DNA of 43,413 bases, from assembly GCA_903825445.1 (NCBI GenBank), contig CAIKAS010000346.1, positions 1 to 43,413 of the forward strand, in the 5' to 3' direction. Positions 9,001 through 16,610 of the stretch are shown in pieces. The stretch's first letter is position 1. Each line of letters begins with the position of its first letter. A model generated the notes under the pieces. The model ran no database searches, was not told the origin of the DNA, and worked only from the letters and a program-made list of their open reading frames with translations. This DNA comes from an uncultured Acidobacteriia bacterium (lineage in GTDB: Bacteria > Acidobacteriota > Terriglobia > Bryobacterales > Bryobacteraceae). Both the position numbers and the translations under genes were made by a program.

Positions 9001-9585
9001 AAACTGCGCGCCGAAGGTTCGCGCGTCATCTACTTCGCCGGCTACAAGAAAATCATTGATCGGTATAAGGTCGATGAGATCGAACGTGCGGCAGACGTTA
9101 TAGTGTGGTGCTGCGACGAGGCTCCGGGTTTCACGCCCGGCCGCCCGCAGGACGCCGCCTTCGTAGGCAATATTGTCGCCGCGATGGCGGCCTACGGCAG
9201 CGGTGCGCTTGGCAAGGTCATTATCCCGCTCAACACTGTGGATCGCATCCTGGCGATTGGTTCCGATGGGATGATGCGCGCGGTGCAGCAGGCAAGGCAC
9301 GGCGTGCTCGCCGAGTTCCTGAAGCCCGGTCACGAAGCAATCGGCAGTATCAACTCGCCGATGCAGTGCATGATGAAAGAAATCTGCGCCCAGTGCCTCC
9401 AGATGCACCGCGATCCCGTCACAGGCGAAGAAACGGTAGTGTTTTCTTGCTTTAACCAGGATCAGCCACTGGATAAGGTCGACTTCGCAAATCTCCGCAC
9501 GCGCCTCACGCAGAACGGCGCACAGGAAAAGCTAACGAAGCTCTGGATCGATCGCTGTATGCACCAAATCGGCGCACGTCAGTAG
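6100..9585 (+). CDS. Composite iron-sulfur flavoprotein: GltD-like plus PyrK-like oxidoreductase
   Basis: A 1161-residue protein beginning at a GTG. Residues 1-245 are a helical region with no recognised family. Two cysteine clusters follow, CIKCHNQGKDSC (from 252) with GCPLEEKI, and CNDCMKSC, resembling the 4Fe-4S domain at the N-terminus of glutamate synthase small subunit. A dinucleotide fold starts near 388 (VVGLGPSG) and a second near 566 (VVIGGGLTAIDTA), giving an FAD/NAD(P)H reductase. From about 838 the chain resembles the ferredoxin-reductase module of PyrK (PGQFYRLQN, VGGGLGNAV), ending with a Cys group (MQCMMKEICAQC, about 1088-1099). It probably moves electrons between NAD(P)H and an unknown acceptor in the cytoplasm. 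A stand-alone gene in a 202-base upstream gap. Confidence 0.8.
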   Translation: MHNTNDTRSPRALTLSFGFAFEDLYNRDALVRLDAVFLTHLQESAPDLHAQLLAARENPSALARKQSSELIIAVAPHLEDFIGRLFGIEKSLHDLQAKHNELAPLYAVKRKFIQKKALTGQTPEKAALIDGFAIAAELEAFTLEPLNERSFADHVARWMENESEHVEALRLAALYAVWAVLTPEGRKLHHNGVLFRQPHKLDMLHLVPSTAVETNGLVQLQFRKDQWRTREGFQLTDAGTDLTGALDQANYCIKCHNQGKDSCSHGLKEKDGSFKASVFGVKLAGCPLEEKISEMNLLKGDGVPIGALAVVTIDNPMTAATGHRICNDCMKSCIFQKQEPVDIPQVETRTLKDVLELPWGFEIYGLLTRWNPLNFDRPFPREATGKKVLVVGLGPSGFTLSHHLMNDGHTVFAVDGLKIEPLPSDISGVDPHGLRVPFRPLRDVSDIYERLDERVMAGFGGVAEYGITVRWNKNFLKVVRLLIERRNEFHMYGGVRFGGTITVDTAFEMGFDHIALCAGAGRPTVIPMKNGLVRGVRQASDFLMALQLTGAAKPDSLANLQVRLPIVVIGGGLTAIDTATESLAYYVVQVEKFLKRHEILSAEIGEAKLRAQWTPEEAEIASEFLTHARAIRAERTAAAREGRRPRFIELLNSWGGVTLAYRRRLIDAPSYTLNHEEVAKAFEEGVRFAESLTPEEVEVDAAGAANALRFRQQNGETITLPAKTILVAAGTQPNTVLAREDEHNVELDGRYFQAYGEDGHKVRPEKLCKPGVVYVLMSVRPDGRSISFFGDLHPSFSGNVVKAMSSAKQGYPVVSRMLSHIPASEPAVDALAAKLDDELRPVVEDVIRLTPNIVEVVVRAPIAARAFQPGQFYRLQNYESLAPRTKDTVLGMEGLALTGASVDLEKGLLSTIVLEMGGSSDLCVLLKKGEPVILMGPTGTPSETPAKETALLVGGGLGNAVLFSIGQKLRAEGSRVIYFAGYKKIIDRYKVDEIERAADVIVWCCDEAPGFTPGRPQDAAFVGNIVAAMAAYGSGALGKVIIPLNTVDRILAIGSDGMMRAVQQARHGVLAEFLKPGHEAIGSINSPMQCMMKEICAQCLQMHRDPVTGEETVVFSCFNQDQPLDKVDFANLRTRLTQNGAQEKLTKLWIDRCMHQIGARQ

Positions 9586-9591
9586 CTGGCT

Positions 9592-10770
9592 TTAGTTGCT
9601 GACGCGTGCCGGAGCTGTCGACGTCACCGACGACACTGGCACCAGTTGGCCTTCGCGAATGAAGTAATCCGCGCCGCGCCATCGGATGCTGTTTCGGGTG
9701 AAACTGGTGAGCCACAGCGCGCACGCCACCGCATCCCATACCGGAATGAGAGGCAGATCCTTCCACAACCCACGCTGCCGCAAGCCACTACTGCCTATGC
9801 TGAGCGCCATCGCCATCCGCAGACACATATAAGTGCCGAGAAATGCGACCGCAACGTCCATAGTCGGATGAACGGCCACCGCCGCCAGCGACCACAGCAG
9901 GCCCTGTGTCAGCAATAGTCCAAAATGTCCCCACGGACGCATGTTGCGCATCACCACGATCCACCGCAGCCGCTTGTGAAGAAGCTCGCTGAAGGAGTTG
10001 TAATCGCAAACGGTCTCGATCGTGTAGCGCAGCAATTTCACTTCACAGCCTTGCGCTTCGATTAAACGCCCCACCAGCAAATCGTCGGCCGGACGATTTT
10101 CCAGTTCCTCGTATCCGCCAAACCCCCTGAGCCGCGTCTTCGTGGTCGCGATGGACGGCCCAAGCGCAAACTTGATACCCTCCAGTTGCCAGTCGACCAA
10201 TACGCCGGCGTAGAAGTCGGACATCATCCCCATGGTCTGAATGCGATCCGTAAGCGTGCCCACCTCGTTCGGGACATAAAGGCAGGTTGTGGCGCCTACC
10301 TTCGAATTACGCAGCGGCGCGATCACCTGACGCAGATAATCCGGTCGCACGCGCACGTCGCTGTCGCTGATCACCAAGTGCTCGTACGCCGCCTCACTCG
10401 TGAGACGCACCAGCTTGGCGACTTTGTCGTTCGCCGCCAAACGCCCCGAACCATGCAGAACCCGGATATTGCATTCCGGAAAATCGTTGCGCAGTCGCGT
10501 GATCACCCCAAGTACAGCGGGATCGTCAGCGTCAACGCAGAACAGCATTTCGTATTTCGGATAATCCAAACGGCAAAAACTCGCCAGGTTTTCGTAGGCA
10601 CCCTGATCGAGCCCTTTGACGGGCTTCAGAATGCTGACCGGGGGTGTGAACGATTCGTCCAGCGCGACCTTCGGCTGCCTGAAATATCGCCAGGAACTGA
10701 ATAGTGCGATGAAGTAGTAAATGAACGGTATCGCCGCTATTGCGAGGAAGACCTCGCTGGCGTTGGACAT
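9592..10770 (-). CDS. hpnI: HpnI-like / ceramide-glucosyltransferase-like family 2 glycosyltransferase
   Basis: About 392 residues. An N-terminal membrane helix is followed by a GT2 catalytic domain with PPVSILKPVKG, the metal-binding SDSD (135-138), the DD of ENRPADDLLVG (229-230) and a (K/R)xxRW box KRLRW (266-270), then two or three C-terminal helices. This is the layout of ceramide glucosyltransferase and of HpnI, which adds GlcNAc to bacteriohopanetetrol. Acceptor is therefore likely a membrane lipid; hopanoid versus another lipid cannot be decided because no other hopanoid gene is in the window. A TTG at 10794 is possible; the ATG at 10770 was preferred. An ArnT-like GT39 gene lies 141 bases upstream on the same strand. 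Confidence 0.75.
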   Translation of the reverse strand: MSNASEVFLAIAAIPFIYYFIALFSSWRYFRQPKVALDESFTPPVSILKPVKGLDQGAYENLASFCRLDYPKYEMLFCVDADDPAVLGVITRLRNDFPECNIRVLHGSGRLAANDKVAKLVRLTSEAAYEHLVISDSDVRVRPDYLRQVIAPLRNSKVGATTCLYVPNEVGTLTDRIQTMGMMSDFYAGVLVDWQLEGIKFALGPSIATTKTRLRGFGGYEELENRPADDLLVGRLIEAQGCEVKLLRYTIETVCDYNSFSELLHKRLRWIVVMRNMRPWGHFGLLLTQGLLWSLAAVAVHPTMDVAVAFLGTYMCLRMAMALSIGSSGLRQRGLWKDLPLIPVWDAVACALWLTSFTRNSIRWRGADYFIREGQLVPVSSVTSTAPARVSN

Positions 10771-10911
10771 ATGCAACCAGTCTATCGGGAACAACCCGCA
10801 ATTACCTCAAAAAGTTGCTAAAACATGTCCACAAACACACACTACCGCCAGAAGATAAAGAACTAGTAAATTTTTAGTGGCAGTTGTAAATGCCAAGTAA
10901 AGAAAAGTGCC

Positions 10912-12738
10912 TCACTCACTGGGCAGAGGAAGATTGGTCAGCAGGATCTTCCCGCCACTTTGTGCGGCAATGGTGAGTAATTTTGGGTCCACCAGCTTTC
11001 CCAGTCGCTCTGCGGCCTGTTGCGTGATTACGAGATAGCAGCGTTCGGGTTGCTGCCAAAGGTGCGCCCATTGCATGTCGTCAAGGAACACATTTGGTGC
11101 GCCAGGAGCATAGGAACCGTACACCAGATTATTGAAGCGACCGTTCAGCAGCAGGGCATCCCGATTTGTGTAGAAGAACACGGACGAGAACGTGTAGTAG
11201 TGGTGATCGATGATCAGTTTTCCCGTCGGGGAATGTAGTAACTTTTCGGCGAGCGGTCGCGACGACAGGTACGGATCGAAATCTGCCATAGCAATGCGGG
11301 CAGCCTGAAAAAACACAACCGACATTACGGTGATTGCGATGAAAGCCCGCTGGCCGTTGGCGCGAAATGTCCCCACCGCTCCTGCGAGAAAGGCAAAGGC
11401 TGCAAGCAATAACGGTGGACGCAGATACGCGAAGGATGCGATGGTGAGGTCCTGCATGTGGCCGAGCGAAAGCTTGTAGGCACCGGGATTCGCAGTGAGC
11501 GCCACTGAAATATCGCCAGGCGTGGGGAGATTGCGCGACATCATAAACAGCGCGACCACCGCCGCACCGGCGATGAGGAACACGCCGCACAACACGCGGG
11601 TGCCGTAACGAACCCGATCACCTCCTATCGCCATTGCCGAACCCAGAAGCAACGCAAGCGCTGGGTAGCAGGGCATGGAGTAGTATTCCTGAGTTGTGGA
11701 AAATGTGAAAAATACCAGGATGAAGCCCGCCCAGCAAAGCGCCAGCAGGCGCGTCTTGCCGGCTCGGTCGACAGGCTTAAAACTCAGCCCCGTCACGGCA
11801 GGCAGATAAGCACTCCACGGAAACAGCCAGAGCAGGTGAAAGAGCCAGAAGTAAAGGCGCGGCACGGTATCATAGTCGCGCGGGTAACGCATATTCAGGA
11901 AGCGGAGCACCTGCTCATTCATGAAATAAAACCAGAAGAAGCCGTGGTATTCACCGGGCGCGCTTCTCATGGTGAATTCGAAATACGGCGGATTACGCAG
12001 GGTCGCCAGCACATGCCACGGAGCGGCAATTAGCAGCGCGACCAGCAGGCCCGACCAGAGATGTAAAGACCGGCGAACCCGCGCATCGAACAGCTGACGT
12101 GTGATGCCGAGATAGATCAATGCTGCGGCGATCGGAAAGACGACGCCGATCAGACTCTTGAACAGCAAGCTGGCGCCAAGGCTCGCTGCCATTACAAACG
12201 CCCACCAGCGCGTTCTGGGCTCATTCTCGTCGATGGCGCGCAGGAACGCCCACATGGAAAGGGCGATGCAGCCAGTGAGCATCACGTCAGGAATCAGAAT
12301 TCGCGTAAACAGGAAGAGGCCGAAACAGGTCGAGATGCAAAGTCCGGCATAGAGTCCTGCTCGCCGCCCGAACGCCCACAACCCAAACGCCGCAGTTACC
12401 CACGCCAGCGCAAGTCCGGCGAGAACCACCGGAATGCGGGCAGCCCAATCAGTTGCGCCAAACACCCGGAACGATCCCGCGATCAGCCAGTAGATGAGTG
12501 GAGATTTCTCAAGATAGGGAACGCCGTCAAGCCGGGCAGTGACCCAATCGCCCGAAGTCAGCATGTTGCGGGCGATCTGCGCCTGTACCGCGTCCACATC
12601 GTCCATAAGAGACGGCGGCGATATCATACAGCCGGCAAACACCGCAGCTGCAACCAGGAGAATAATTACATAGAGTCGAACATTGTTCGCACTGCCGGTA
12701 GGGTCTCCGGTAACCACGTTCTGCTTTAAATTCGACAT
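10912..12738 (-). CDS. ArnT-like family 39/83 glycosyltransferase, integral membrane
   Basis: A 608-residue polytopic protein with about 11-13 transmembrane helices. The first periplasmic loop carries the conserved acidic pair in SLMDDVDAVQAQIARNM and then YLEKSPLIYW, equivalent to the FEKP region of ArnT; a second acidic site lies in TRILIPDVML. The C-terminal part is a soluble periplasmic domain. Relatives use undecaprenyl- or dolichyl-linked sugars as donors and transfer them to lipid A, proteins or other acceptors on the outer face of the inner membrane. The neighbouring HpnI-like gene suggests lipid glycosylation. A paralogue broken by a stop codon lies at 21371-23239. Confidence 0.82.
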   Translation of the reverse strand: MSNLKQNVVTGDPTGSANNVRLYVIILLVAAAVFAGCMISPPSLMDDVDAVQAQIARNMLTSGDWVTARLDGVPYLEKSPLIYWLIAGSFRVFGATDWAARIPVVLAGLALAWVTAAFGLWAFGRRAGLYAGLCISTCFGLFLFTRILIPDVMLTGCIALSMWAFLRAIDENEPRTRWWAFVMAASLGASLLFKSLIGVVFPIAAALIYLGITRQLFDARVRRSLHLWSGLLVALLIAAPWHVLATLRNPPYFEFTMRSAPGEYHGFFWFYFMNEQVLRFLNMRYPRDYDTVPRLYFWLFHLLWLFPWSAYLPAVTGLSFKPVDRAGKTRLLALCWAGFILVFFTFSTTQEYYSMPCYPALALLLGSAMAIGGDRVRYGTRVLCGVFLIAGAAVVALFMMSRNLPTPGDISVALTANPGAYKLSLGHMQDLTIASFAYLRPPLLLAAFAFLAGAVGTFRANGQRAFIAITVMSVVFFQAARIAMADFDPYLSSRPLAEKLLHSPTGKLIIDHHYYTFSSVFFYTNRDALLLNGRFNNLVYGSYAPGAPNVFLDDMQWAHLWQQPERCYLVITQQAAERLGKLVDPKLLTIAAQSGGKILLTNLPLPSE

Positions 12739-12816
12739 TATGCCCGTAGGCCCCGACTCACACTCCCCGCGGGCGCTCCCTCTAATCTAACTCCCCGCCG
12801 CGTCCCAGGGAAAAGA

Positions 12817-13461
12817 GTGCAAAATAGAAGCGTGAAGCTCTATCGCGCAATTCGGGCAGCCACTCTGGCCGGCCTGCTCTTGCCTCTGGTGCCTGCTGAT
12901 GCGCAGTCCATGCGGGTCGAGGATCTTGCACAGGGCAAGATTCTGGTCGCGCCAAGGGAATCGACCGACCCGAATTTCATGAACAGCGTGATCGTGCTGG
13001 CTCAGTATGGGCAATCGGGCGCGCTCGGACTGATGATTCAATACCGGAGCGAGCTGCCGATTCGCAAGGCGCTCAGCAGCGTGAAGGGATCCGAGATGCG
13101 TGGCGATCCGATCTTCATCGGTGGACCGGTGGAACTACCTGTCGTGCTGGGCCTGCTCCGGGGTCCTTCACCGCCCGCCGGGGCGAAGCCCGTCACAGCG
13201 AGGCTTTACCTCATGACGTCGAGACTAAGCATTGGCGATGCGATGGCCGCGGGACGACCAGCCTCCGATTTTCGGGTCTTTCTGGGATATTCGGGATGGG
13301 GAGCAGGCCAATTAGAAAGGGAAGTCCGCAGATCGGGATGGTACATCTTCGACTACGACGAGAGTCTTGTCTTCGACGCGCATCCGGAAACGCTTTGGGA
13401 CCGTCTGATCGCACGAACCGGCAGGCAACTGGCGATGCTGGACGGATCTCCCGGCAAATAA
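12817..13461 (+). CDS. YqgE/AlgH (UPF0301) family protein with an export signal
   Basis: A 214-residue protein. Residues 31-205 follow the UPF0301/AlgH pattern: GKILVAPRESTDPNFMNSVI, then GALGLMIQYRSELP, DPIFIGGPVE, and near the end FLGYSGWGAGQLEREV. Unlike typical members, which are cytoplasmic, it begins with about 30 residues that look like a Sec signal peptide (basic start, hydrophobic AATLAGLLLPLV, cleavage after ADA). The GTG at 12817 is preceded by AGGG at 6 bases; another GTG lies at 12832. Biochemical role of the family is unsettled. It is divergent from the GT39 gene, with 78 bases between. Confidence 0.82.
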   Translation: MQNRSVKLYRAIRAATLAGLLLPLVPADAQSMRVEDLAQGKILVAPRESTDPNFMNSVIVLAQYGQSGALGLMIQYRSELPIRKALSSVKGSEMRGDPIFIGGPVELPVVLGLLRGPSPPAGAKPVTARLYLMTSRLSIGDAMAAGRPASDFRVFLGYSGWGAGQLEREVRRSGWYIFDYDESLVFDAHPETLWDRLIARTGRQLAMLDGSPGK

Positions 13462-13475
13462 CGCAGGCGCGACCT

Positions 13476-15392
13476 TCAAGCCTGTGCGTTAACCGACTCC
13501 CGGTACCGCAGGAACTCATCGGGAGGCAGCGGTACAGAGTACAGGTATCCTTGCCCCTCGTCGCATGACATCGACCGCAGCACCTCGGCCTGATTCTCAT
13601 CGTCGATACCCTCGGCAATACTCAACATGTCGAGACTCTTCGCCATGTTCACTATATTCTCAATCACTGAGGGGCAACGAGTCGGCCCACTCAGACCCCG
13701 GACAAACGACTGATCGATCTTCAGACGGTGAAACGGAAGCTCCTGCAAATATGACAGCGAAGAGCGCCCGGTGCCGAAATCGTCGAGCGCCAGGGTTACA
13801 CCGAGTGCACGGAGCTTCAGGAGAGTATCCCGCGCGCGACCGTAGTCGCCCACAAACACGCTTTCCGTCAATTCGAGCTCGATATACTCCGCGGGATAGC
13901 CTGAGTCAGCGAGAGCCCTCTCCACTTCCGCGACGTAGCCGGGATGCCTGACCTGCAACGCCGAGACATTCGCGCCGATTCGAACGGGAATGCCCGTCTC
14001 ATCCAGCCATCGCTTGCCCTGGGCGCAGGCTTCGCGCAGTGCCCAGCGGCCGAAATCGACAATCAATCCCGTTTCTTCCAGAATAGGAATGATCGCACCC
14101 GGTGAAATAATTCCGACACCAGACGGGTTCCATCGAAGCAGCGCCTCCGCGCCAGCCACTCGCCCCGTCGCCAGATCGATTTGCGGCTGATAATACAACA
14201 GCATTTCATTGCGGGCGATTGCCGATCGAAGGCATTTTTCCATTTCCAGTCGCTCCGGCGGAGTTGCGGCCATGGAAGGGTCGAAGTGTAACGCCCTGGC
14301 CTTGCCGTCCTTCTTCGCGTGATATAGCGCGACGTACGCTTCACGTTGCAGCGAGTGGGCTGTGCTGCCTGGATGGGAGCATGCGATTCCGATAGATGCG
14401 CTGATAAATACCTGATGGCCATCGACGGAAAGTGGCGAGGTGAGCGAATGCAGGAGGTGCGTTGCCATAGCGGACGCATGTTCCGCAGTGCCCGGATTCA
14501 GTAACAGGGCAAACTCGTCTCCGCCGGGTCTGGCAATCAGGTCAGCCTGGTGTGTGCACGAACTGAAGCGCTGTCCGATGAATCTGAGAATTCGATTCCC
14601 AAGCGCTCGCCCCAGGACATCGTTCACCAGCCGGAAGCGGTCGAGGTTCACGTGCAGGATCGCGACCGGCGAGGAAACATGCTGCAAATGGGCCCCAAGT
14701 GTACGTTCCAAAAATGCCTGGGTATAAAGCCCGGTTATCGAATCGTGGTTGCCCTGCCAGTTCAGTTCCTCGCGCAAGTTCCACTGCTCAATGGCGACGA
14801 TAGTGAGCCGGCAGATTGCGTCGATTCGCAACGCCCGACGCCCTCTGGGTACGAATGGTCCAGGGGCAAAGCAGACCAACAAAGCAAGTATCTCGCCGAT
14901 TCCGGAGTAGAGATGACGAGCCCAGCCATCCTCAAACGCCACTCCGTCGCGTACGTCCAATGTGGGGCCGGGTTCCAATTCGTCCTGCTCCGATTCTTGC
15001 GCCTCATCAGGACCAGACTGGAGTACTGCCGTTTGCCCCGCCTCGGCGAATCCGGAATGAGGATCAGAAGGCCGGTGTGACGCGGTGGGATTATCCCCCA
15101 GCAGCAGACCTGAAACATACTCGGGCATCAGACCAAACAAAGTCTCGCGTGATTGCCGGTTGAGGTCACCTGTTGCAGCCAACGTCCAAAGGTCGCCTTC
15201 CAGAGTAAACATCGCGACCTGGCGCTCCTGATCGTTCCTGCCCACCTGCTCACAGAGCGCGCGTAAGACCTCTGTCGGCTCGCATTGCCGCGAAATCATG
15301 TCAAGGATAAGGCCGATCGCCACCTCGAGGTCCAACGCCTGGTCGGGGATCGGCCGGGGGCCGCAAGGGGGTGAGTCAACCAGCGGAGTCAT
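13476..15392 (-). CDS. GGDEF-EAL dual-domain c-di-GMP enzyme
   Basis: A 638-residue protein. Residues 20-205 resemble a divergent GAF-like sensor interrupted by an acidic, low-complexity stretch (about 105-150). The GGDEF domain (about 213-370) has an intact ARPGGDEF (288-294) and the NLDRFRLVND segment. The EAL domain (about 385-630) keeps GAEALLRW, the metal ligands in ELELTES and LALDDFGTGRSSLSYL, and the KIDQSFV lysine, so phosphodiesterase activity is likely; whether the cyclase half is active or regulatory is unknown. Its start overlaps the stop of the upstream GGDEF-like gene by 4 bases (ATGA), implying translational coupling and a working partnership. Confidence 0.9.
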   Translation of the reverse strand: MTPLVDSPPCGPRPIPDQALDLEVAIGLILDMISRQCEPTEVLRALCEQVGRNDQERQVAMFTLEGDLWTLAATGDLNRQSRETLFGLMPEYVSGLLLGDNPTASHRPSDPHSGFAEAGQTAVLQSGPDEAQESEQDELEPGPTLDVRDGVAFEDGWARHLYSGIGEILALLVCFAPGPFVPRGRRALRIDAICRLTIVAIEQWNLREELNWQGNHDSITGLYTQAFLERTLGAHLQHVSSPVAILHVNLDRFRLVNDVLGRALGNRILRFIGQRFSSCTHQADLIARPGGDEFALLLNPGTAEHASAMATHLLHSLTSPLSVDGHQVFISASIGIACSHPGSTAHSLQREAYVALYHAKKDGKARALHFDPSMAATPPERLEMEKCLRSAIARNEMLLYYQPQIDLATGRVAGAEALLRWNPSGVGIISPGAIIPILEETGLIVDFGRWALREACAQGKRWLDETGIPVRIGANVSALQVRHPGYVAEVERALADSGYPAEYIELELTESVFVGDYGRARDTLLKLRALGVTLALDDFGTGRSSLSYLQELPFHRLKIDQSFVRGLSGPTRCPSVIENIVNMAKSLDMLSIAEGIDDENQAEVLRSMSCDEGQGYLYSVPLPPDEFLRYRESVNAQA

Positions 15393-16456
15393 TCTGACTC
15401 CGTGAACCCGGTGAAACCGTCAATCTCCGCAATGAACCGGTTGAGGCACGAATCCGCGGACAACGTCTGGAGCCCTGTTGCCACGCTGTGTGGTTCTTTT
15501 CCGGGCGAACCCGTGAAGTGCACGGCCATATGAGACAGGCCGACTCGAAGCACAGCAGTTCTATTACCCAGCGACACCCGGCAGACCAGGGGCGTTCGGT
15601 TGAGGCCCGCCATCCCGGATCGGATCTCCTCCGGATCTCGTTCAAGCTGTGCGATGGCAACGATAGCCGATTCGGTCCACCGAAACGCGGTATTGGACGG
15701 AGCGAGGGGCTGTAGGCGCTCACGGATCAACTGAAGAAACAGATCGTCCACCGCTTCCGGGCCATAGCGCTGAGTGATCGCCTTCAACTGGTCGAAAACG
15801 AAGACCAGCGCCCAGATGCGCCTACCGGGCATCTGTGTGGCAACGGAATCCGAAATAGCGCGGATTCCTTCCTCGCGGTTCTGGAGTCTGCGATTGGGAT
15901 TTCCTGCCAGGAGTTCGCGAAACCGAACGACCTGAGTCTCAATTCCTTCGCGTTCGCGAGCGCTGCTTTGCCTTTCCTTCGAGGACTCTTCGCCAATGAG
16001 TTGGACCGCTTCGCGCAGGGAAGCCCGCAACGCGGATATGTCCTGGATGGTCGACGCCCGATGGAGGGTATCCTGAATCCTCCGCAACCGTGAAACCGAT
16101 CGCTCACTGCCACTGGAGAGCACCGTCAGCGCGTGGCCGAGCACTCCTACCATCTGTTGCATCTCGATGGCTGTATTTTGCAGGGTCTCCTGCGCTGTCC
16201 GGTTATAATCTGAAAGCGACGCGCGAACGGACTCGTCGATTTCAGCTGCCTCCGGCATCGTCAGGTCCGGATGAATGCGGCTCTTAGGGGGTTGTAGCTG
16301 GAGGCGAAGGCCGGTGAACTCGCCGGCAAACACATAAACGCCAATATAGTCGAGAATGCTCGCGAAGAGATCCACGAGGACGTGTGAAGGCGCCGGACCC
16401 GTGGCATCCGTGGGCAGACTTCCGAATTCCTGAATATATCGGCGTATGGAGATCAT
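15389..16456 (-). CDS. Degenerate GGDEF-domain protein
   Basis: A 355-residue protein. The N-terminal half has an uncharacterised globular part, then a helical, probably coiled-coil region (about 70-180). The C-terminal part (about 190-350) has the fold pattern of a GGDEF domain: IWALVFVFDQLKAITQRYGPEAVDDLF matches the nucleotide-binding helix region when broken into its usual parts, but the place of the GGDEF loop reads FRWTESAIVAI, so the catalytic motif is absent. It is probably a c-di-GMP-sensing or structural relative rather than a cyclase. It lies directly upstream of, and overlaps by 4 bases, the intact GGDEF-EAL gene. Confidence 0.65.
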   Translation of the reverse strand: MISIRRYIQEFGSLPTDATGPAPSHVLVDLFASILDYIGVYVFAGEFTGLRLQLQPPKSRIHPDLTMPEAAEIDESVRASLSDYNRTAQETLQNTAIEMQQMVGVLGHALTVLSSGSERSVSRLRRIQDTLHRASTIQDISALRASLREAVQLIGEESSKERQSSAREREGIETQVVRFRELLAGNPNRRLQNREEGIRAISDSVATQMPGRRIWALVFVFDQLKAITQRYGPEAVDDLFLQLIRERLQPLAPSNTAFRWTESAIVAIAQLERDPEEIRSGMAGLNRTPLVCRVSLGNRTAVLRVGLSHMAVHFTGSPGKEPHSVATGLQTLSADSCLNRFIAEIDGFTGFTESE

Positions 16457-16610
16457 ACTCTCGTTGTCTTATCGGCCGACATGCGCCCTGATTTGAACAA
16501 GTTCTGCGGCAAGCGTGGGATCGAGCGATTCCAGACGCAAAATGCAGGAACCTTTTGCCGTGCTCTGTCGCCTATAGGACAACGGGGTCCGTTTAAACTT
16601 GTTATTCAGC

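Noticed and set aside
6898..9408. Several long minus-strand frames (up to 246 codons)
   Set aside because: All are antisense to the composite oxidoreductase; none has a recognisable motif.
10771..10911. Terminator between the GT39 and HpnI-like genes
   Set aside because: A weak TGGCA/TGCCA pairing is present, but no solid stem followed by a T-run on the minus strand.
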